Notes under the pieces: model-generated
What the model saw: only the letters and a program-made list of their open reading frames with translations
What the model was told of the DNA's origin: nothing
Database searches by the model: none
In this document: positions 43,178-52,244 of the stretch, piece after piece
Numbering within the stretch: the stretch's first letter is position 1
Layout: every line of letters starts with the position of its first letter
Position numbers and translations under genes: made by a program
Source: Sphaerosporella brunnea
Lineage: Eukaryota; Ascomycota; Pezizomycetes; Pezizales; Pyronemataceae
Length of the DNA: 64,000 nt
Assembly (NCBI GenBank): GCA_008704415.1
Contig: VXIS01000147.1
Span: forward strand, 44,441-108,440
Reading direction: 5' to 3'

Positions 43178-44312
43178 TATATACCACAAGGGGTATTCAA
43201 TTGGCTGAAAATGGCACCATATATGGGTACCAGAATATGGACGTCTACTTCCAGTTTTTTTTAGGCACATAATATGCCTTTTCGTTTCAATGATGGTCGG
43301 GGATCAATAAAGCTCCAAATACCCTACCGATTATGGTCCTCCACATAATCGCGGCTCACATGCTAGCACTCACATCCACCGGAATCAGGGCGCAAAACAA
43401 GCGACAAGAGGAAACAACTTTTACGGCGCATAATATGCCCAATTTTAGGCATCTTTTGTTGGGGGTATTCCCTATTGTGCCATCGCTAATCAGTGGCCCA
43501 TATATGGTGCTGTTCTCAGCCAAATTGAATACCCCTACAGTTTTAAAGGTCTATTTCCTATATACCACAATTTTCCGTGTTAATCAAAAATACCACACTT
43601 TTAGCGAGTGATATTTCGCACGCCACACCGAACGCCGCACACCGCTTGCCGCACCTCGGACCTCACGTCGGACCTTGAACGCTTACTGCTAGTCCCTCTA
43701 CTTCAGTTGTAGTGAATTTCGCCCATGGCCTCTGTATAGCCTATATAGAGTACACCCGGGCCGGTAACTCGGGCAACACTCGCCTCTGCAATCGGGAGCT
43801 GCGCTGGTGGTGCGCTTGTGGCGACGGCACTACACTGGGAGGAGCATGGTCCGGAATGCAGCATAGTCCACCCGCTACCCGCTGCCCGCTGCCCGCCGTG
43901 CCGCGCTTTTGAATTGATCAAGAGTGTCAAAGCGTTGACTTCTCTCCACTTGCTTCCGATCGGGTGAGCTTCCGCTACGTATTATACAAGCGCTGGCGAC
44001 CCTCTTTCTAGCTTTCAGCCTTAGGCGGCATTACGAGGATCGGAGTCATCATCATCGGACATGTCGCGGCGGCAGCGGTAGATGAACGGGCAGTAAAGCC
44101 ATGCGGCATGCGGTAGGAGGTTGTACGGGCCTCGGTGGGGCGTCGCACAGACCGATGTGGGAGGTTGTTGTTGCCCGGACTGAGCTGGAAGGCTTCGTCT
44201 GGGGTGGTGGTGCAGGCGATAATGGAATATCACTCGCTGGAAGCGTGGTATTTTTGATGAACACGGAAAAGTGTGGTATATAGAAAATAGACCTTTAAAG
44301 CTGTGGTATATA
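43178..44312. mobile_element. TIR element interrupted by a smaller MITE
   Basis: The right end, 44228-44312, reads inward in reverse as TATATACCACAGCTTTAAAGG, then ...CTATATACCACACTTTTCCG...AAAAATACCAC...GCGAGTGATATT. The same series, slightly diverged, is found at the left, but split: TATATACCACA at 43178-43188 and the remainder at 43540-43614. The gap is filled exactly by the MITE at 43189-43536. Without the insert the element is about 784 bp with ~85-bp inverted ends. There is no transposase frame, and its superfamily is not determined. Confidence 0.75.
43189..43536. mobile_element. 348-bp MITE nested in the TIR element
   Basis: Inverted ends are AGGGGTATTCAATTGGCTGA at the left and TCAGCCAAATTGAATACCCCT at the right, extending inward to CACCATATATGGG. 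A 3-bp direct repeat, ACA, flanks it (43186-43188 and 43537-43539). Removing the element plus one ACA restores the terminal repeat of the host element. A 3-bp duplication points to a PIF/Harbinger-like origin; this is inferred from duplication length only. Confidence 0.78.
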
Positions 44313-44563
44313 GAACTTGACCGTTATGATTGACAAAGTCTGTGTTTACGACGCCGACCGCTTTGGAAGCGTCTACTCAGCTCAAACATGTGCTTTCTAC
44401 ACATGATATCATTATGGTAACAATTACGCACACGTTACTCTCTCAAAAGGATCGGTTGATCATCTGCTTATCATTTTATTTTCCGTCCCTCTTTACAACA
44501 GTACTTCTTAGTATGCTAGAACACATGAGTATAGCGCCTACATTCCGCTCAAAATCTACCTAC
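44313..44563. other. short intergenic region
   Basis: It lies between the TIR element and the 3' end of the membrane protein gene. Nothing was recognised. Confidence 0.4.
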
Positions 44564-45532
44564 TTAGTATACATATTGCCATGGCATTTTCTTGGGCTTT
44601 TCCCAGTCCAAGATGATACTGAACAAGCTCAAAATCCCCATAAAAAGCGGAATCAGCTGTCCGACCGAGCGAACAGTCCCGACGCCCGTGATGTTGTTCC
44701 ACCGTATCATCAACTCCACTGCGAGCACGAAAAAAATAAAAATTATAGCTGGTAGGAACCCGGACACCATCCGCACGTATTTGTTGGGCCTAGCAACAGG
44801 TTTGCCGTCTGTAGGCTCAGTAGCGGCGGTCGTGGGGAGCTTATTGGCTTCGGGGTCCTCCGGCGTATCGTTCTGAACAACGCCTTGTTCCTTGCGGCTG
44901 CTGCTCCAGACCAAAATGTAAAGACCGACGGCGAACGCTACCATCATATATACGGTGTAAAACCGCATAAACATACGAAACTGGCCGTACATCGACACCT
45001 TTGCAAAAAGGAACGCATAGCCAGCACACGGATCCGGAGAGTGCTTGAGTGCGTCCAATCCAGCGAACCAGAACCATACCGAGTACCCCGAGATACCGAT
45101 CGAAATGAAAATTTCCAAAAACAGCACGATCCATTCCTTATCCCAAGACAGCCGCTGGGGGCGGCGTTTGTAGATCACTGTGGTCGAGCAGAGCATGAAC
45201 ATGACGACTATTGCGGCTTCGGCAGCTTCGAGCTCTGGGTCGGAAACGGTGACATAGACTACGCCCACAAACATCGAGAGCTGGAAGGCAAAACTGGAAA
45301 AGCGGATATTATTGAAAGACGGCTGCTCGAAGTAGTGCGCTATTAACAACGCAAAGGCTTGAAGATAGACGCCGATTCGGATGCCAAGGCCGTACATGTC
45401 GCTGTTGCCCACGATGCCATTACAGACAACATCCCGTCTGACGGTGGCTGGTGTGTGCGCACTCGATGATGTGGCGGCGATCGCAAAGGCGATGAGGAAG
45501 ACAAGTACTAGGGTGGCCAACGACCGATGCAT
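44564..45532 (-). CDS. multi-pass membrane protein of unknown function
   Basis: A single-exon gene of 322 aa on the minus strand, ATG at 45532-45530. The frame is open further upstream but without an ATG. The N-terminus is a signal peptide (MHRSLATLVLVFLIAFAIAA). A short lumenal part (SSAHTPATVRRDVVCNGIVG) and about seven hydrophobic segments follow: LGIRIGVYLQAFALLIAHYF, FAFQLSMFVGVVYVTV, AAIVVMFMLCSTTVIY, WIVLFLEIFISIGISGY, YMMVAFAVGLYILVW, FLPAIIFIFFVLAVELMI and LIPLFMGILSLFSIIL. The loop after segment 3 is basic (KRRPQRLSW). A signal peptide plus ~7 helices is compatible with a receptor-like protein, but no family motif is recognised. Similar unnamed membrane proteins are common in filamentous ascomycetes. 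It is the only host gene seen in a 10-kb transposon-rich block. Confidence 0.72.
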   Translation of the reverse strand: MHRSLATLVLVFLIAFAIAATSSSAHTPATVRRDVVCNGIVGNSDMYGLGIRIGVYLQAFALLIAHYFEQPSFNNIRFSSFAFQLSMFVGVVYVTVSDPELEAAEAAIVVMFMLCSTTVIYKRRPQRLSWDKEWIVLFLEIFISIGISGYSVWFWFAGLDALKHSPDPCAGYAFLFAKVSMYGQFRMFMRFYTVYMMVAFAVGLYILVWSSSRKEQGVVQNDTPEDPEANKLPTTAATEPTDGKPVARPNKYVRMVSGFLPAIIFIFFVLAVELMIRWNNITGVGTVRSVGQLIPLFMGILSLFSIILDWEKPKKMPWQYVY

Positions 45533-45986
45533 AGTAGTCGAGCCGCCTGATGGCGAAACCTCTAAACTGACGGATATGAGCAATGGATGTCCCGAGAAAT
45601 AGCGCGCAGCGTCGAGAAAAGAGGGAGTGCCCGACTCAAATAGTGCCTGGAGTGTCAGGCGTCGATTCTGCTGGCGTTGGTTATTGGCCGCTGAATATGC
45701 CTCACAAAGCTGGTTGGCGGCAAGAGTAGCTGCATATCCGGCATCCTGCCCTTATGGAAAAAGTGGTTGACAGAGCGGCAGCACGAATCACCACACTGAT
45801 CCGGAGCCCACTGACACGTAGACACACCTTTTGCACGCGAATATTAAATCACAACAACACATAAATTTAAAAGCGTCTAATAGGGCGATAGACATGCTGC
45901 CCTAGAAAGATCTGATTGAAAAAAAAACAAAAAAAAAAAACAGGGTGGTGGGGGTTGAAAAATTCGGGTTTTGTAGAAGCATTTAG
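45533..45986. other. upstream region of the membrane protein gene
   Basis: An A-rich run interrupted by C lies at 45918-45941. No gene was seen. It borders the TIR-like host of the pogo insertion. Confidence 0.4.
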
Positions 45987-46609
45987 GGCCCGTTTGGATA
46001 GCTCGGTACTTGAGCGAAACGGCGGTATTCCTCAACTTCAGAGCAGAAATACCGAGACGCCGTTTGGGTGACCTCGGTATCCAACTTTAAAGATCGGAAC
46101 GGAACAGGAACCGTGAGGCTCTGAACGCGAAAATTGGAACTGACCTCCAGAGGTCAGTTTCTCTCCGTATGGGCATCCACCCCGCGCCATCTCGCGCGTA
46201 GCCACACAATTTTTCGCGTGACCATAAATTATTCCCCGCCACCTGTCGTCCATTATTTTGATGAACCCTCTACACCAAGAATATGAAGTCACTATGGTGG
46301 TACACGTCTATGACTTGGGGGTTCATCCAAACGTTCTCCCATCGGTGTCGGTAGCGTTTCGAGTTGCAACTACCGAGCTCGTTGGATCGAAAATGCACTA
46401 CCGTATTATCGCGGTACGATGAGAAATGCCGGCGCCGAAGTTAATCTTTTTAAAGTAGCAAACGTACTATGTATGGAAACATGACGTTGCCGGCAAACCT
46501 TATGTGATGGCGACAACACTAAGGAGGCGACAATGGCTGGGCACGTTCAAAGCCAGCGGGAAAACCAAAGAAATTATATGCGAGCAGTACTCTACAAGTT
46601 AAAACCTCC

Positions 46610-48853
46610 CTACTTAGTTTTCTTGATTTCCTTTTTTTCGACGTTCCCCTTCCCCTTCCCCGTCACCTTTCCCTTATTCTTGCGCGTCCGATCTTCCCAC
46701 AGTTTGTTGTTCCACCAGAAAGCTTCCGAGTCTCGAGGGGTTGGCACTACCCCACCAGCATGGTCTCTTGCAGAAATATCCCATAGAGGATCATGAGCAG
46801 GTAAAAGAGGATGCTTGGGGCGTTTGGTTTTCGCTTTTTTCTTGGGTACAGCGGGTGCTGCAGGAGTCGTAGGGACAGCAGTCGCCGCCGAGACAGCAGT
46901 CGCCGCCGAGACAGTGGTCGCCGCCGAGACCTGGGTTGCCGCTGGGACAGCGGTCGCCACCGAGACAGTGGGAGTAGCGGAGGCAGCAGGAGCCGTAGGG
47001 GCTGTAGGCGATGTAGGGACAGCAGTCGCCGCCGAGACAGTGGGGGTAGCGGAGGCAGCAGGAGCCGTAGGGGCTGTAGGCGATGTAGGGACAGCAGTCG
47101 CCGCCGAGACAGTGGGGGTAGCGGAGGCAGCAGGAGCCGTAGGGGCTGTAGGCGATGTAGGGACAGCTGTCGCCGTTGAGACCGCGGTCGCCGCCGAGAC
47201 AGTAAAGGTAGTGGAGGCAGCTGGGACCGTAAGGGCAGCAGCTGAGCTCGGGGCAGCAGCTGAGCTCGGGGCTGAGCTTGAAACAAAGAAGTCCGTCACA
47301 CCGTCCAGCAGGTCAAACTCAACATAGGAGTCATGGGCGGTGTTTGCCTCCTCCTCGAGGTTTTCCTCTAGGTCTTTTGTCCAATCTCCAATAACAAGTT
47401 GTTCTGGAGGTATGCCTTTCACCGAAAGTTCATGGTCTGCCGACCCATCAATAGGGAGAGTAATTCCAAGGCGACGGAAGCATTGAGCGACCATAATTTT
47501 TTTTTTCTCTTCTTGAAAGTGGCTCCACGCCTCGCCAACAGCCTTAGTATGAAGGATTCTGCGTCGTCCAATCGCGGATTCTACGTCCTCGGTGTTTGCA
47601 TCCACGCCGCTTTCCCCGTACTTCATCTCATCCAAGGCACGATGCATTATCCCACTAAGAATTGCTTTAAACGGCTTGTTGACGGTTACATCAGCTGGTT
47701 GCACAAGACCTGTACAGCCTGGCGGGATAATACTAGGAATAATTCTGTTGTCTTTGAGGTGGTTGCGGATATCAAGGGTTTTGTGAAAGGCAGCAGAGTC
47801 CAGCAGTCCCATCGCAGGCTCCTCGTCGTAATCGGCTTCCTGATCGAGGTACGGTAAAATGATCCCATCAACAAACTTATGCATAACCTCCTCGTTGCAG
47901 TAGGCGGATTCATTGTACATGACTTGTACGCGCTTGTCGTATTGACGCTGTTCCTCCAACAATACTAATCCAAGACCGTGGAAAATGATAATAATCTTGA
48001 GCATACGTCCGTCTCCTGTTACCGTAATCATGAGGGTAGCTTGACGTTTGTCCCATCCACTATTCGCTGATTTTGCCTGCACAGTTTTGGCTCCTTTCTC
48101 TTCGTATGTCTGCCCATCGAGATACTCAAATGGCGCTGGCGTCTGATCCATATTAAAAATCATAGACGGCCGTAGTCGTCCAACTGCCTGAAGTCTGTCG
48201 CCCGTTTGCAGCTGCGAATTCCGTCGATTGAACCGTAAAAAATTGATGATCGGAGTAATGAAGTCTTCAGGTAGCTTTTGCGCAGTGTTCGTGGTGAAGC
48301 GGAGGGAAATACGATTTCGATCGAGAAAGCGTACGAACCAACCGGTTGAAAAAGTGAATTGCCCTTCACTTCCGTTGGGATAGAGCTCATTAAAAATTTT
48401 TGATGCATGGTAGCGAAACCAATCTCGCTGTACAGGTTCCCCCAATTTTCGTTTTGCCAGAAATGCCAGCTTTAAGCGATATTCAAGCTCTGGCCACCGG
48501 GCTTTGTTCTCCCACCGATTGGATCTGTCGTTTGCCCGACCTGAAATGAATTTTGCTTCCTCCCGTGCCCATCGCGACACATTGGCCTTCGGAACCCCTG
48601 TCCACTCCTGAATCTCATAAAGAGTTGGACAGCGCAGCCTACCGGTGTTGCGATCGATAACAGAGGGTGTTTTCCAGTATCGGATGAGGTAGCATCTTTT
48701 CTTGTTGGTGTAGGAGCGGCGACCGACAATTTTCTTATCGGATCGTTCGCGGTTAAGCAGAGTACGCAGTACAACCGGCATTTGATTGTCACCACTCTGG
48801 CTCCACTCAGCAACGGAAATTCGCCGCGGTCCTGGTTGTATATCTGGCTTCAT
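46610..48853 (-). CDS. pogo/Tigger-like transposase (DDE_1, CENP-B-type)
   Basis: A single-exon gene of 747 aa, ATG at 48853-48851. The N-terminal DNA-binding region carries a helix-turn-helix (PTLYEIQEWTGVPKANVSRW, ~77-95) and a CENP-B/Tc5-type segment (ARWPELEYRLKLAFLAKRKL, then FNELYPNGS and FSTGWFVRFLDRNRISLRF). The DDE_1 catalytic core has acidic residues in IFNMDQTP (D236), GLLDSAAFH (D352) and LVQPADVTVNKPFK (D388). This DDD set suggests a competent cut-and-paste enzyme using TA targets. Residues ~545-690 are Ala/Pro/Thr/Val-rich with three 24-aa units encoded by a 72-bp tandem repeat. The basic C-terminus (KKKAKTKRPKHP, RKNKGKVTGKGKGNVEKKE) could serve as a nuclear signal. The promoter would lie in the right TIR or just inside it. 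Confidence 0.92.
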   Translation of the reverse strand: MKPDIQPGPRRISVAEWSQSGDNQMPVVLRTLLNRERSDKKIVGRRSYTNKKRCYLIRYWKTPSVIDRNTGRLRCPTLYEIQEWTGVPKANVSRWAREEAKFISGRANDRSNRWENKARWPELEYRLKLAFLAKRKLGEPVQRDWFRYHASKIFNELYPNGSEGQFTFSTGWFVRFLDRNRISLRFTTNTAQKLPEDFITPIINFLRFNRRNSQLQTGDRLQAVGRLRPSMIFNMDQTPAPFEYLDGQTYEEKGAKTVQAKSANSGWDKRQATLMITVTGDGRMLKIIIIFHGLGLVLLEEQRQYDKRVQVMYNESAYCNEEVMHKFVDGIILPYLDQEADYDEEPAMGLLDSAAFHKTLDIRNHLKDNRIIPSIIPPGCTGLVQPADVTVNKPFKAILSGIMHRALDEMKYGESGVDANTEDVESAIGRRRILHTKAVGEAWSHFQEEKKKIMVAQCFRRLGITLPIDGSADHELSVKGIPPEQLVIGDWTKDLEENLEEEANTAHDSYVEFDLLDGVTDFFVSSSAPSSAAAPSSAAALTVPAASTTFTVSAATAVSTATAVPTSPTAPTAPAASATPTVSAATAVPTSPTAPTAPAASATPTVSAATAVPTSPTAPTAPAASATPTVSVATAVPAATQVSAATTVSAATAVSAATAVPTTPAAPAVPKKKAKTKRPKHPLLPAHDPLWDISARDHAGGVVPTPRDSEAFWWNNKLWEDRTRKNKGKVTGKGKGNVEKKEIKKTK
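46962..47177. repeat. 72-bp tandem repeat inside the transposase gene
   Basis: Exactly three 72-bp units start at 46962, 47034 and 47106. They keep the reading frame and encode a 24-aa Ala/Pro/Thr unit. Partial units flank them. Near identity between units suggests recent expansion; other copies of the element may differ in number. Confidence 0.88.
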
Positions 48854-49178
48854 AATTGCAGGGGATTCGGTATGACAAGCCGTGGGGTTGCCGTTGAGGC
48901 CACCTACCGTAAAAACTCGAAAGAATGGGCTACGTCATTCTCTGCTCTCGTTCATGGCTAGGCTAGGACAGCTGCCTTGTGTCTCCATCGTCTCCAGTGC
49001 CCGCCCCTCTTGGCTATTAATCAAGGTTTGCCGGCAACGTCATGTTTCCATACATAGTACGTTTGCTACTTTAAAAAGATTAACTTCGGCGCCGGCATTT
49101 CTCATCGTACCGCGATAATACGGTACCGATACCGATGTTAGAACGATACCGATACCGAGGCCTATCCAAACGTAAAGT

Positions 49179-49606
49179 CCTGACCATATGATAGTGGATA
49201 CCGGCAGATAGTGGATGATGCGATAAGATAAGAGATATACCTAATCTGGCTAACATGTGATACCCGAATGATTGCCTGTGAACATCGCCTTTCGCTGCAA
49301 AATCGCCGCACCGGCAAAGAAAGCGGATGGCGAACTCAAGAAGCGTCAAAAGGGGGCGACTGATTCAGGCCGGAGCACAAAAATTACCGGAATCCCAGAG
49401 TTCAAAGGCGGATTTACAGGCGTCGTAGTCGTTTCCTTTTTTCGTTTTTTTTCTGATTTTTAAAATGATAATTGAGTTGAGCTTTTGCGAGTGCAACCGT
49501 GATACATGGGCTATCACTCAAGTGATGTAAGCTAGCCAGATTAGGTATATCTCTTATCTTATCGCATCATCCACTATCTGCCGGTATCCACTATCTTATG
49601 GTCAGG
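49179..49606. mobile_element. 428-bp element with 74-bp inverted ends
   Basis: The left arm 49179-49252 (CCTGACCATATGATAGTGGA...) is inverted at 49533-49606 with a single mismatch seen (CCATATG against CCATAAG). The interior is non-coding, about 280 bp. No convincing target duplication was found, so the superfamily is unknown. It starts only a few bases after the probable end of the disrupted TIR-like element. Confidence 0.75.
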
Positions 49607-49633
49607 GGGCCTGAGGATGACAGCAAGACCGCA

Positions 49634-49752
49634 TACCGCATAAACTCGCGAACAAGAGACTGGGGCTAAGTCACTGCGCCATGTGGCAAAGTCACTAAGC
49701 CTACAGGGCGCAGTGACTTAGCCCAGTCTCTTGTTCGCGAGTTTATGCGGTA
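49634..49752. repeat. 119-bp foldback hairpin
   Basis: TACCGCATAAACTCGCGAAC... (47 nt, 49634-49680) and its inverse (46 nt, 49707-49752) differ only by one extra G and enclose a 26-nt loop. It would form a very stable stem. It could be a tiny foldback transposon or a source of hairpin RNA. Confidence 0.85.
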
Positions 49753-50369
49753 CCTGTTTGGGTATAATTTTACCCGATCGGGAAATTCGAGTGATTTTCC
49801 CTGATTCAAATCCGCCGCCTATCTACAGTCACACGACAAAAATAATAGGATATTTGCGCTTTCACCGCCAAAGTGCTCGTGTTGAGACCTCTATCTAACC
49901 ACCACCACCACACAATTTATAAATTTGCTCCACCATGCAGAACGCTAAATAACTATCTTGAATCTTCATTCCTGGTGGCAGATTAAGGGAAAAAGGTGTT
50001 TGTGTTGCGTGACGAGCTGGCAGAGCCGTTGTCACCCCCTGTATGGAGCCCCATACAAAATCGCCTCCCGAAAAGCCCTCAACACCGCCTCCCAGCTCAT
50101 AGCACCTCCAATTTTGCTCTCTTTTTTTCAGATTCTTCGGCGATTGAATTTCATGTGTTTTTCTACTTTCTCAGCCAGTTGTCAATTTTTTGGACCAAAT
50201 GGTGATTTTTGGCAAGGTGGTGAAAAGTGAGTGCTGTAAAACTAGGAAAAGTGCGACTTTTCCCATTCTTTTTATCCTAGTACTATGCCAATATGACTTA
50301 TCTACAACCTGACGATGTCCTTTATATACACGCTCTGTGAACTCCTTTGTAACATAATCCAGACCCTCA
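49753..50369. other. intergenic, nothing recognised
   Basis: AT-rich stretches and T runs are present. No gene, RNA or repeat could be supported. Confidence 0.4.
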
Positions 50370-51060
50370 CTATATGCCTCTATTACCGGCGCACAGTGAT
50401 ATTGTAGCGGTTGATGGAGGCTGTGGATACTGAATCCAAAGCCGCGAGAAGATAGTTCTTAATCCATCCAATGAATACTCACAGTGCTCTCGTGCGTAGT
50501 ACTTAGCTGCACCAGTACCGCTCAATAAAGTTAAGCTCACAGTGGAACTTTGGATAGAAGATCGCTTGATGATTACGTGCCAGAATTTCTTCCTCAAGCA
50601 AGCATTTTTCCTCCTGGAAATCCCGTTGGGCAGCCATAAAAGCCCGTGCACAACAGCCACCTTCCACAGATGGATCGCAGCCAGGCCGCCCATGCGTTGT
50701 GGAGCATACTTTGATCATTTTTCGTCCGTCGGTACACCGGCCACTTTCTGGCCATAGCTTTCGCTCTTGTAAAACGACTTCGAGTCCTTTGGCTTTACCA
50801 CGCAGTTCCCGCTTGTGGTAGTTGTCAGAAAAAAACATAGCGAGCGGTATACCACGGTTGTGGTCAAATCCTTCCTGCATTTTTGGTTGCTTTCTGCCAG
50901 GATGCAGGCCCATCTTCGCAACCACAAGAGCAGTGTGGGAGAAAACTTTTTGGTTGGCAGCGTAGCGAAAGATAGGTATGGCGATGTGTATGGTGTGCCA
51001 GAAACGTGTGTTTTCGAGCTTCCGGTTGCTCAGGAGCGTCACCAGGGGCAGTCTTTGTCA
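50370..51060 (-). pseudogene. broken DDE-superfamily transposase (C-terminal part)
   Basis: Minus-strand frames read SHTALVVAKMGLHPGRKQPK, AKGLEVVLQERKLWPESGR, CCARAFMAAQRDFQEEKCLL and AIFYPKFHCELNFIERYWC. After a frameshift near 50505 they continue GAAKYYAREHCEYSLDGL. This is the C-terminal half of a DDE transposase family common in fungi, where the catalytic acid lies in ELNFIE. The N-terminal DNA-binding part and first catalytic residue were not found, and the frame is broken, so it is inactive. No terminal repeats could be assigned to it. Confidence 0.7.
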
Positions 51061-51179
51061 CGTGTCCATGCGCTTAGAAACCAGAATGAATGTCACAAAT
51101 TACACAGTGGCTAGGAGTCCCCAATCCGCACTTGAAAGTCGGCCGGGACAGAACGTAGAACAACTCATCGCTTTGAATT

Positions 51180-51220
51180 GTTTTTTTTTTTATTTTTTTT
51201 TTTTTATTTTTTTTTTTAAA
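51180..51220. repeat. T-rich low-complexity tract
   Basis: About 40 bases of T interrupted only by single A residues lie next to the 298-bp MITE. It could be a decayed poly(A) tail of a retroelement inserted on the minus strand, but no retroelement body is seen. Confidence 0.6.
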
Positions 51221-51231
51221 GGCGGGGCTTG

Positions 51232-51529
51232 AGAGTATGCGACATAACCTTCGGACACGACGTTGCATGCAGCCTACTAGAGTACGATACATATCTCAAC
51301 AACCAGGGCTCGTCACTGGGCTCGCTGGAGGTTTTCTTAATTCTTGGCAATTCTCCTTTGTTCTCTACTATCTCAGGATGTTCGGTTTCAAGCTTGGTAG
51401 CAATTGGACTTCTGGTTGTCGATATATCGTCGTCGAGGTTGTCATCGCCTAGGCTGCATGTGGTGGTGCAAGGCGGCGTCCCAAAGTACGTCGTGTCCGA
51501 AGGTCATGTCGCATACTCTAATTAAGCGC
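51232..51529. mobile_element. 298-bp MITE with 32-bp TIRs
   Basis: AGAGTATGCGACATAACCTT... (51232-51263) is inverted at 51498-51529 with one mismatch (ACATAAC against ACATGAC). The interior is non-coding. Flanking duplications are not clear (TTG on the left, AAT on the right). Confidence 0.75.
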
Positions 51530-52156
51530 CCTGATTAGGATTCAGAACTTGCTTTTTCGACAGAATCTTGGATTCAATGATGGATGGTGTGCGGGTTTTG
51601 AGGGTATTCCTGTTGGGAGTCAATTTCACGTTTTGGTCGAACGAGGACGTGATTGAGCCAGAAAGTGGGCTCGCGCGCCTAATTGTGGTCGTTCATGGTC
51701 CAATTTGGCGCCGGGGGCGCACTTTCTTCGCGCTTACAGCGGCGGATGCCTCAACACGCCTCGTCCACCACTGGATCAAATAAGTTTCTGGTTCCGCATT
51801 CCAGTGTTGAAAATTTCAAGTATGGTAGTCACCAAAATTTGCGAGGCTCTCAAGCAGCATTTTGGTGTACTCTATGCGCGCGTTCACAAGCGCGGTATAC
51901 CTCATTATAGAACGCGCACTGGTCTCTCTTCACAGATCGAGTGATAGATATCTGATACCACGGTAGCTACAGGCCGAACGTATTTCCTCGCAAACCACTC
52001 GGCCACAACTTCTATGTGCCACCATTCTCGTAAACCAAGCTTATAGGGTTCCGACTATTATCCAGCCCCAACACCGCCCACACATTCATACCCTGTACTG
52101 CTGATAACTTGGGTGCGAAAACACGGCGGGAATAGAGTAACACCGAGTTAATTGGC
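51530..52156. other. intergenic, possible decayed transposon sequence
   Basis: Short frames at 51568-51944 have no recognisable motif. Given the neighbouring broken transposase, this may be more of the same relic, but the sequence does not show it. Confidence 0.35.
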
Positions 52157-52163
52157 AAAAAAA
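52157..52163 (-). terminator. RNA polymerase III terminator of tRNA-Lys
   Basis: A run of seven T on the minus strand begins eight bases past the 3' end of the tRNA gene, a standard Pol III stop signal. Confidence 0.8.
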
Positions 52164-52171
52164 GGATTGCA

Positions 52172-52244
52172 AGCCCCACGCGGGGGTCGAACCCGCAACC
52201 TTGAGATTAAGAGTCTCACGCTCTACCGATTGAGCTAGCGAGGC
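52172..52244 (-). tRNA. tRNA-Lys(CUU): tRNA-Lys (anticodon CUU)
   Basis: A 73-nt gene on the minus strand starting GCCTCGCTAGCTCAATCGGT. The acceptor stem GCCTCGC pairs with GTGGGGC with two G-U pairs. The D-arm contains AGCTCAATCGGTAGAGC (A box). The anticodon loop ACTCTTAATC has anticodon CTT, and the T-arm GCGGGTTCGACCCCCGC has the B box GGTTCGACC. There is no intron. It decodes AAG lysine codons. A T-run terminator follows. Confidence 0.96.

Larger units (their letters stand above)
46401..49123 (-). mobile_element. complete pogo/Tigger-like DNA transposon
   Basis: A 2723-bp element with terminal inverted repeats of 101 bp (46401-46501 and 49023-49123) that I read as identical. They start CCGTATTATCGCGGTACGAT. 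TA flanks both ends (46399-46400 and 49124-49125), the duplication expected of the Tc1/mariner/pogo group. It contains one long transposase gene with no stop or frameshift. Identical long TIRs, an intact frame and an intact TA duplication mark a recent, possibly still active, insertion. It interrupts an older TIR-like sequence. Confidence 0.92.
45987..49170. mobile_element. possible TIR element disrupted by the pogo insertion
   Basis: The left end GGGCCCGTTTGGATAGCTCG at 45987 is partly mirrored on the far side of the pogo element by CGAGGCCTATCCAAACG near 49157-49172 (shared core GTTTGGATAG-CTCGGTA after inversion). Similar GTTTGG/CCAAAC motifs recur at 46060 and 46325. Excluding the insert, the host would be about 460 bp. 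No clear target duplication was found, so the limits and class are tentative. Confidence 0.4.

Noticed and set aside
46811..47327. Long plus-strand frames antisense to the transposase C-terminus
   Set aside because: They are by-products of the 72-bp tandem repeat, which is open in several frames.
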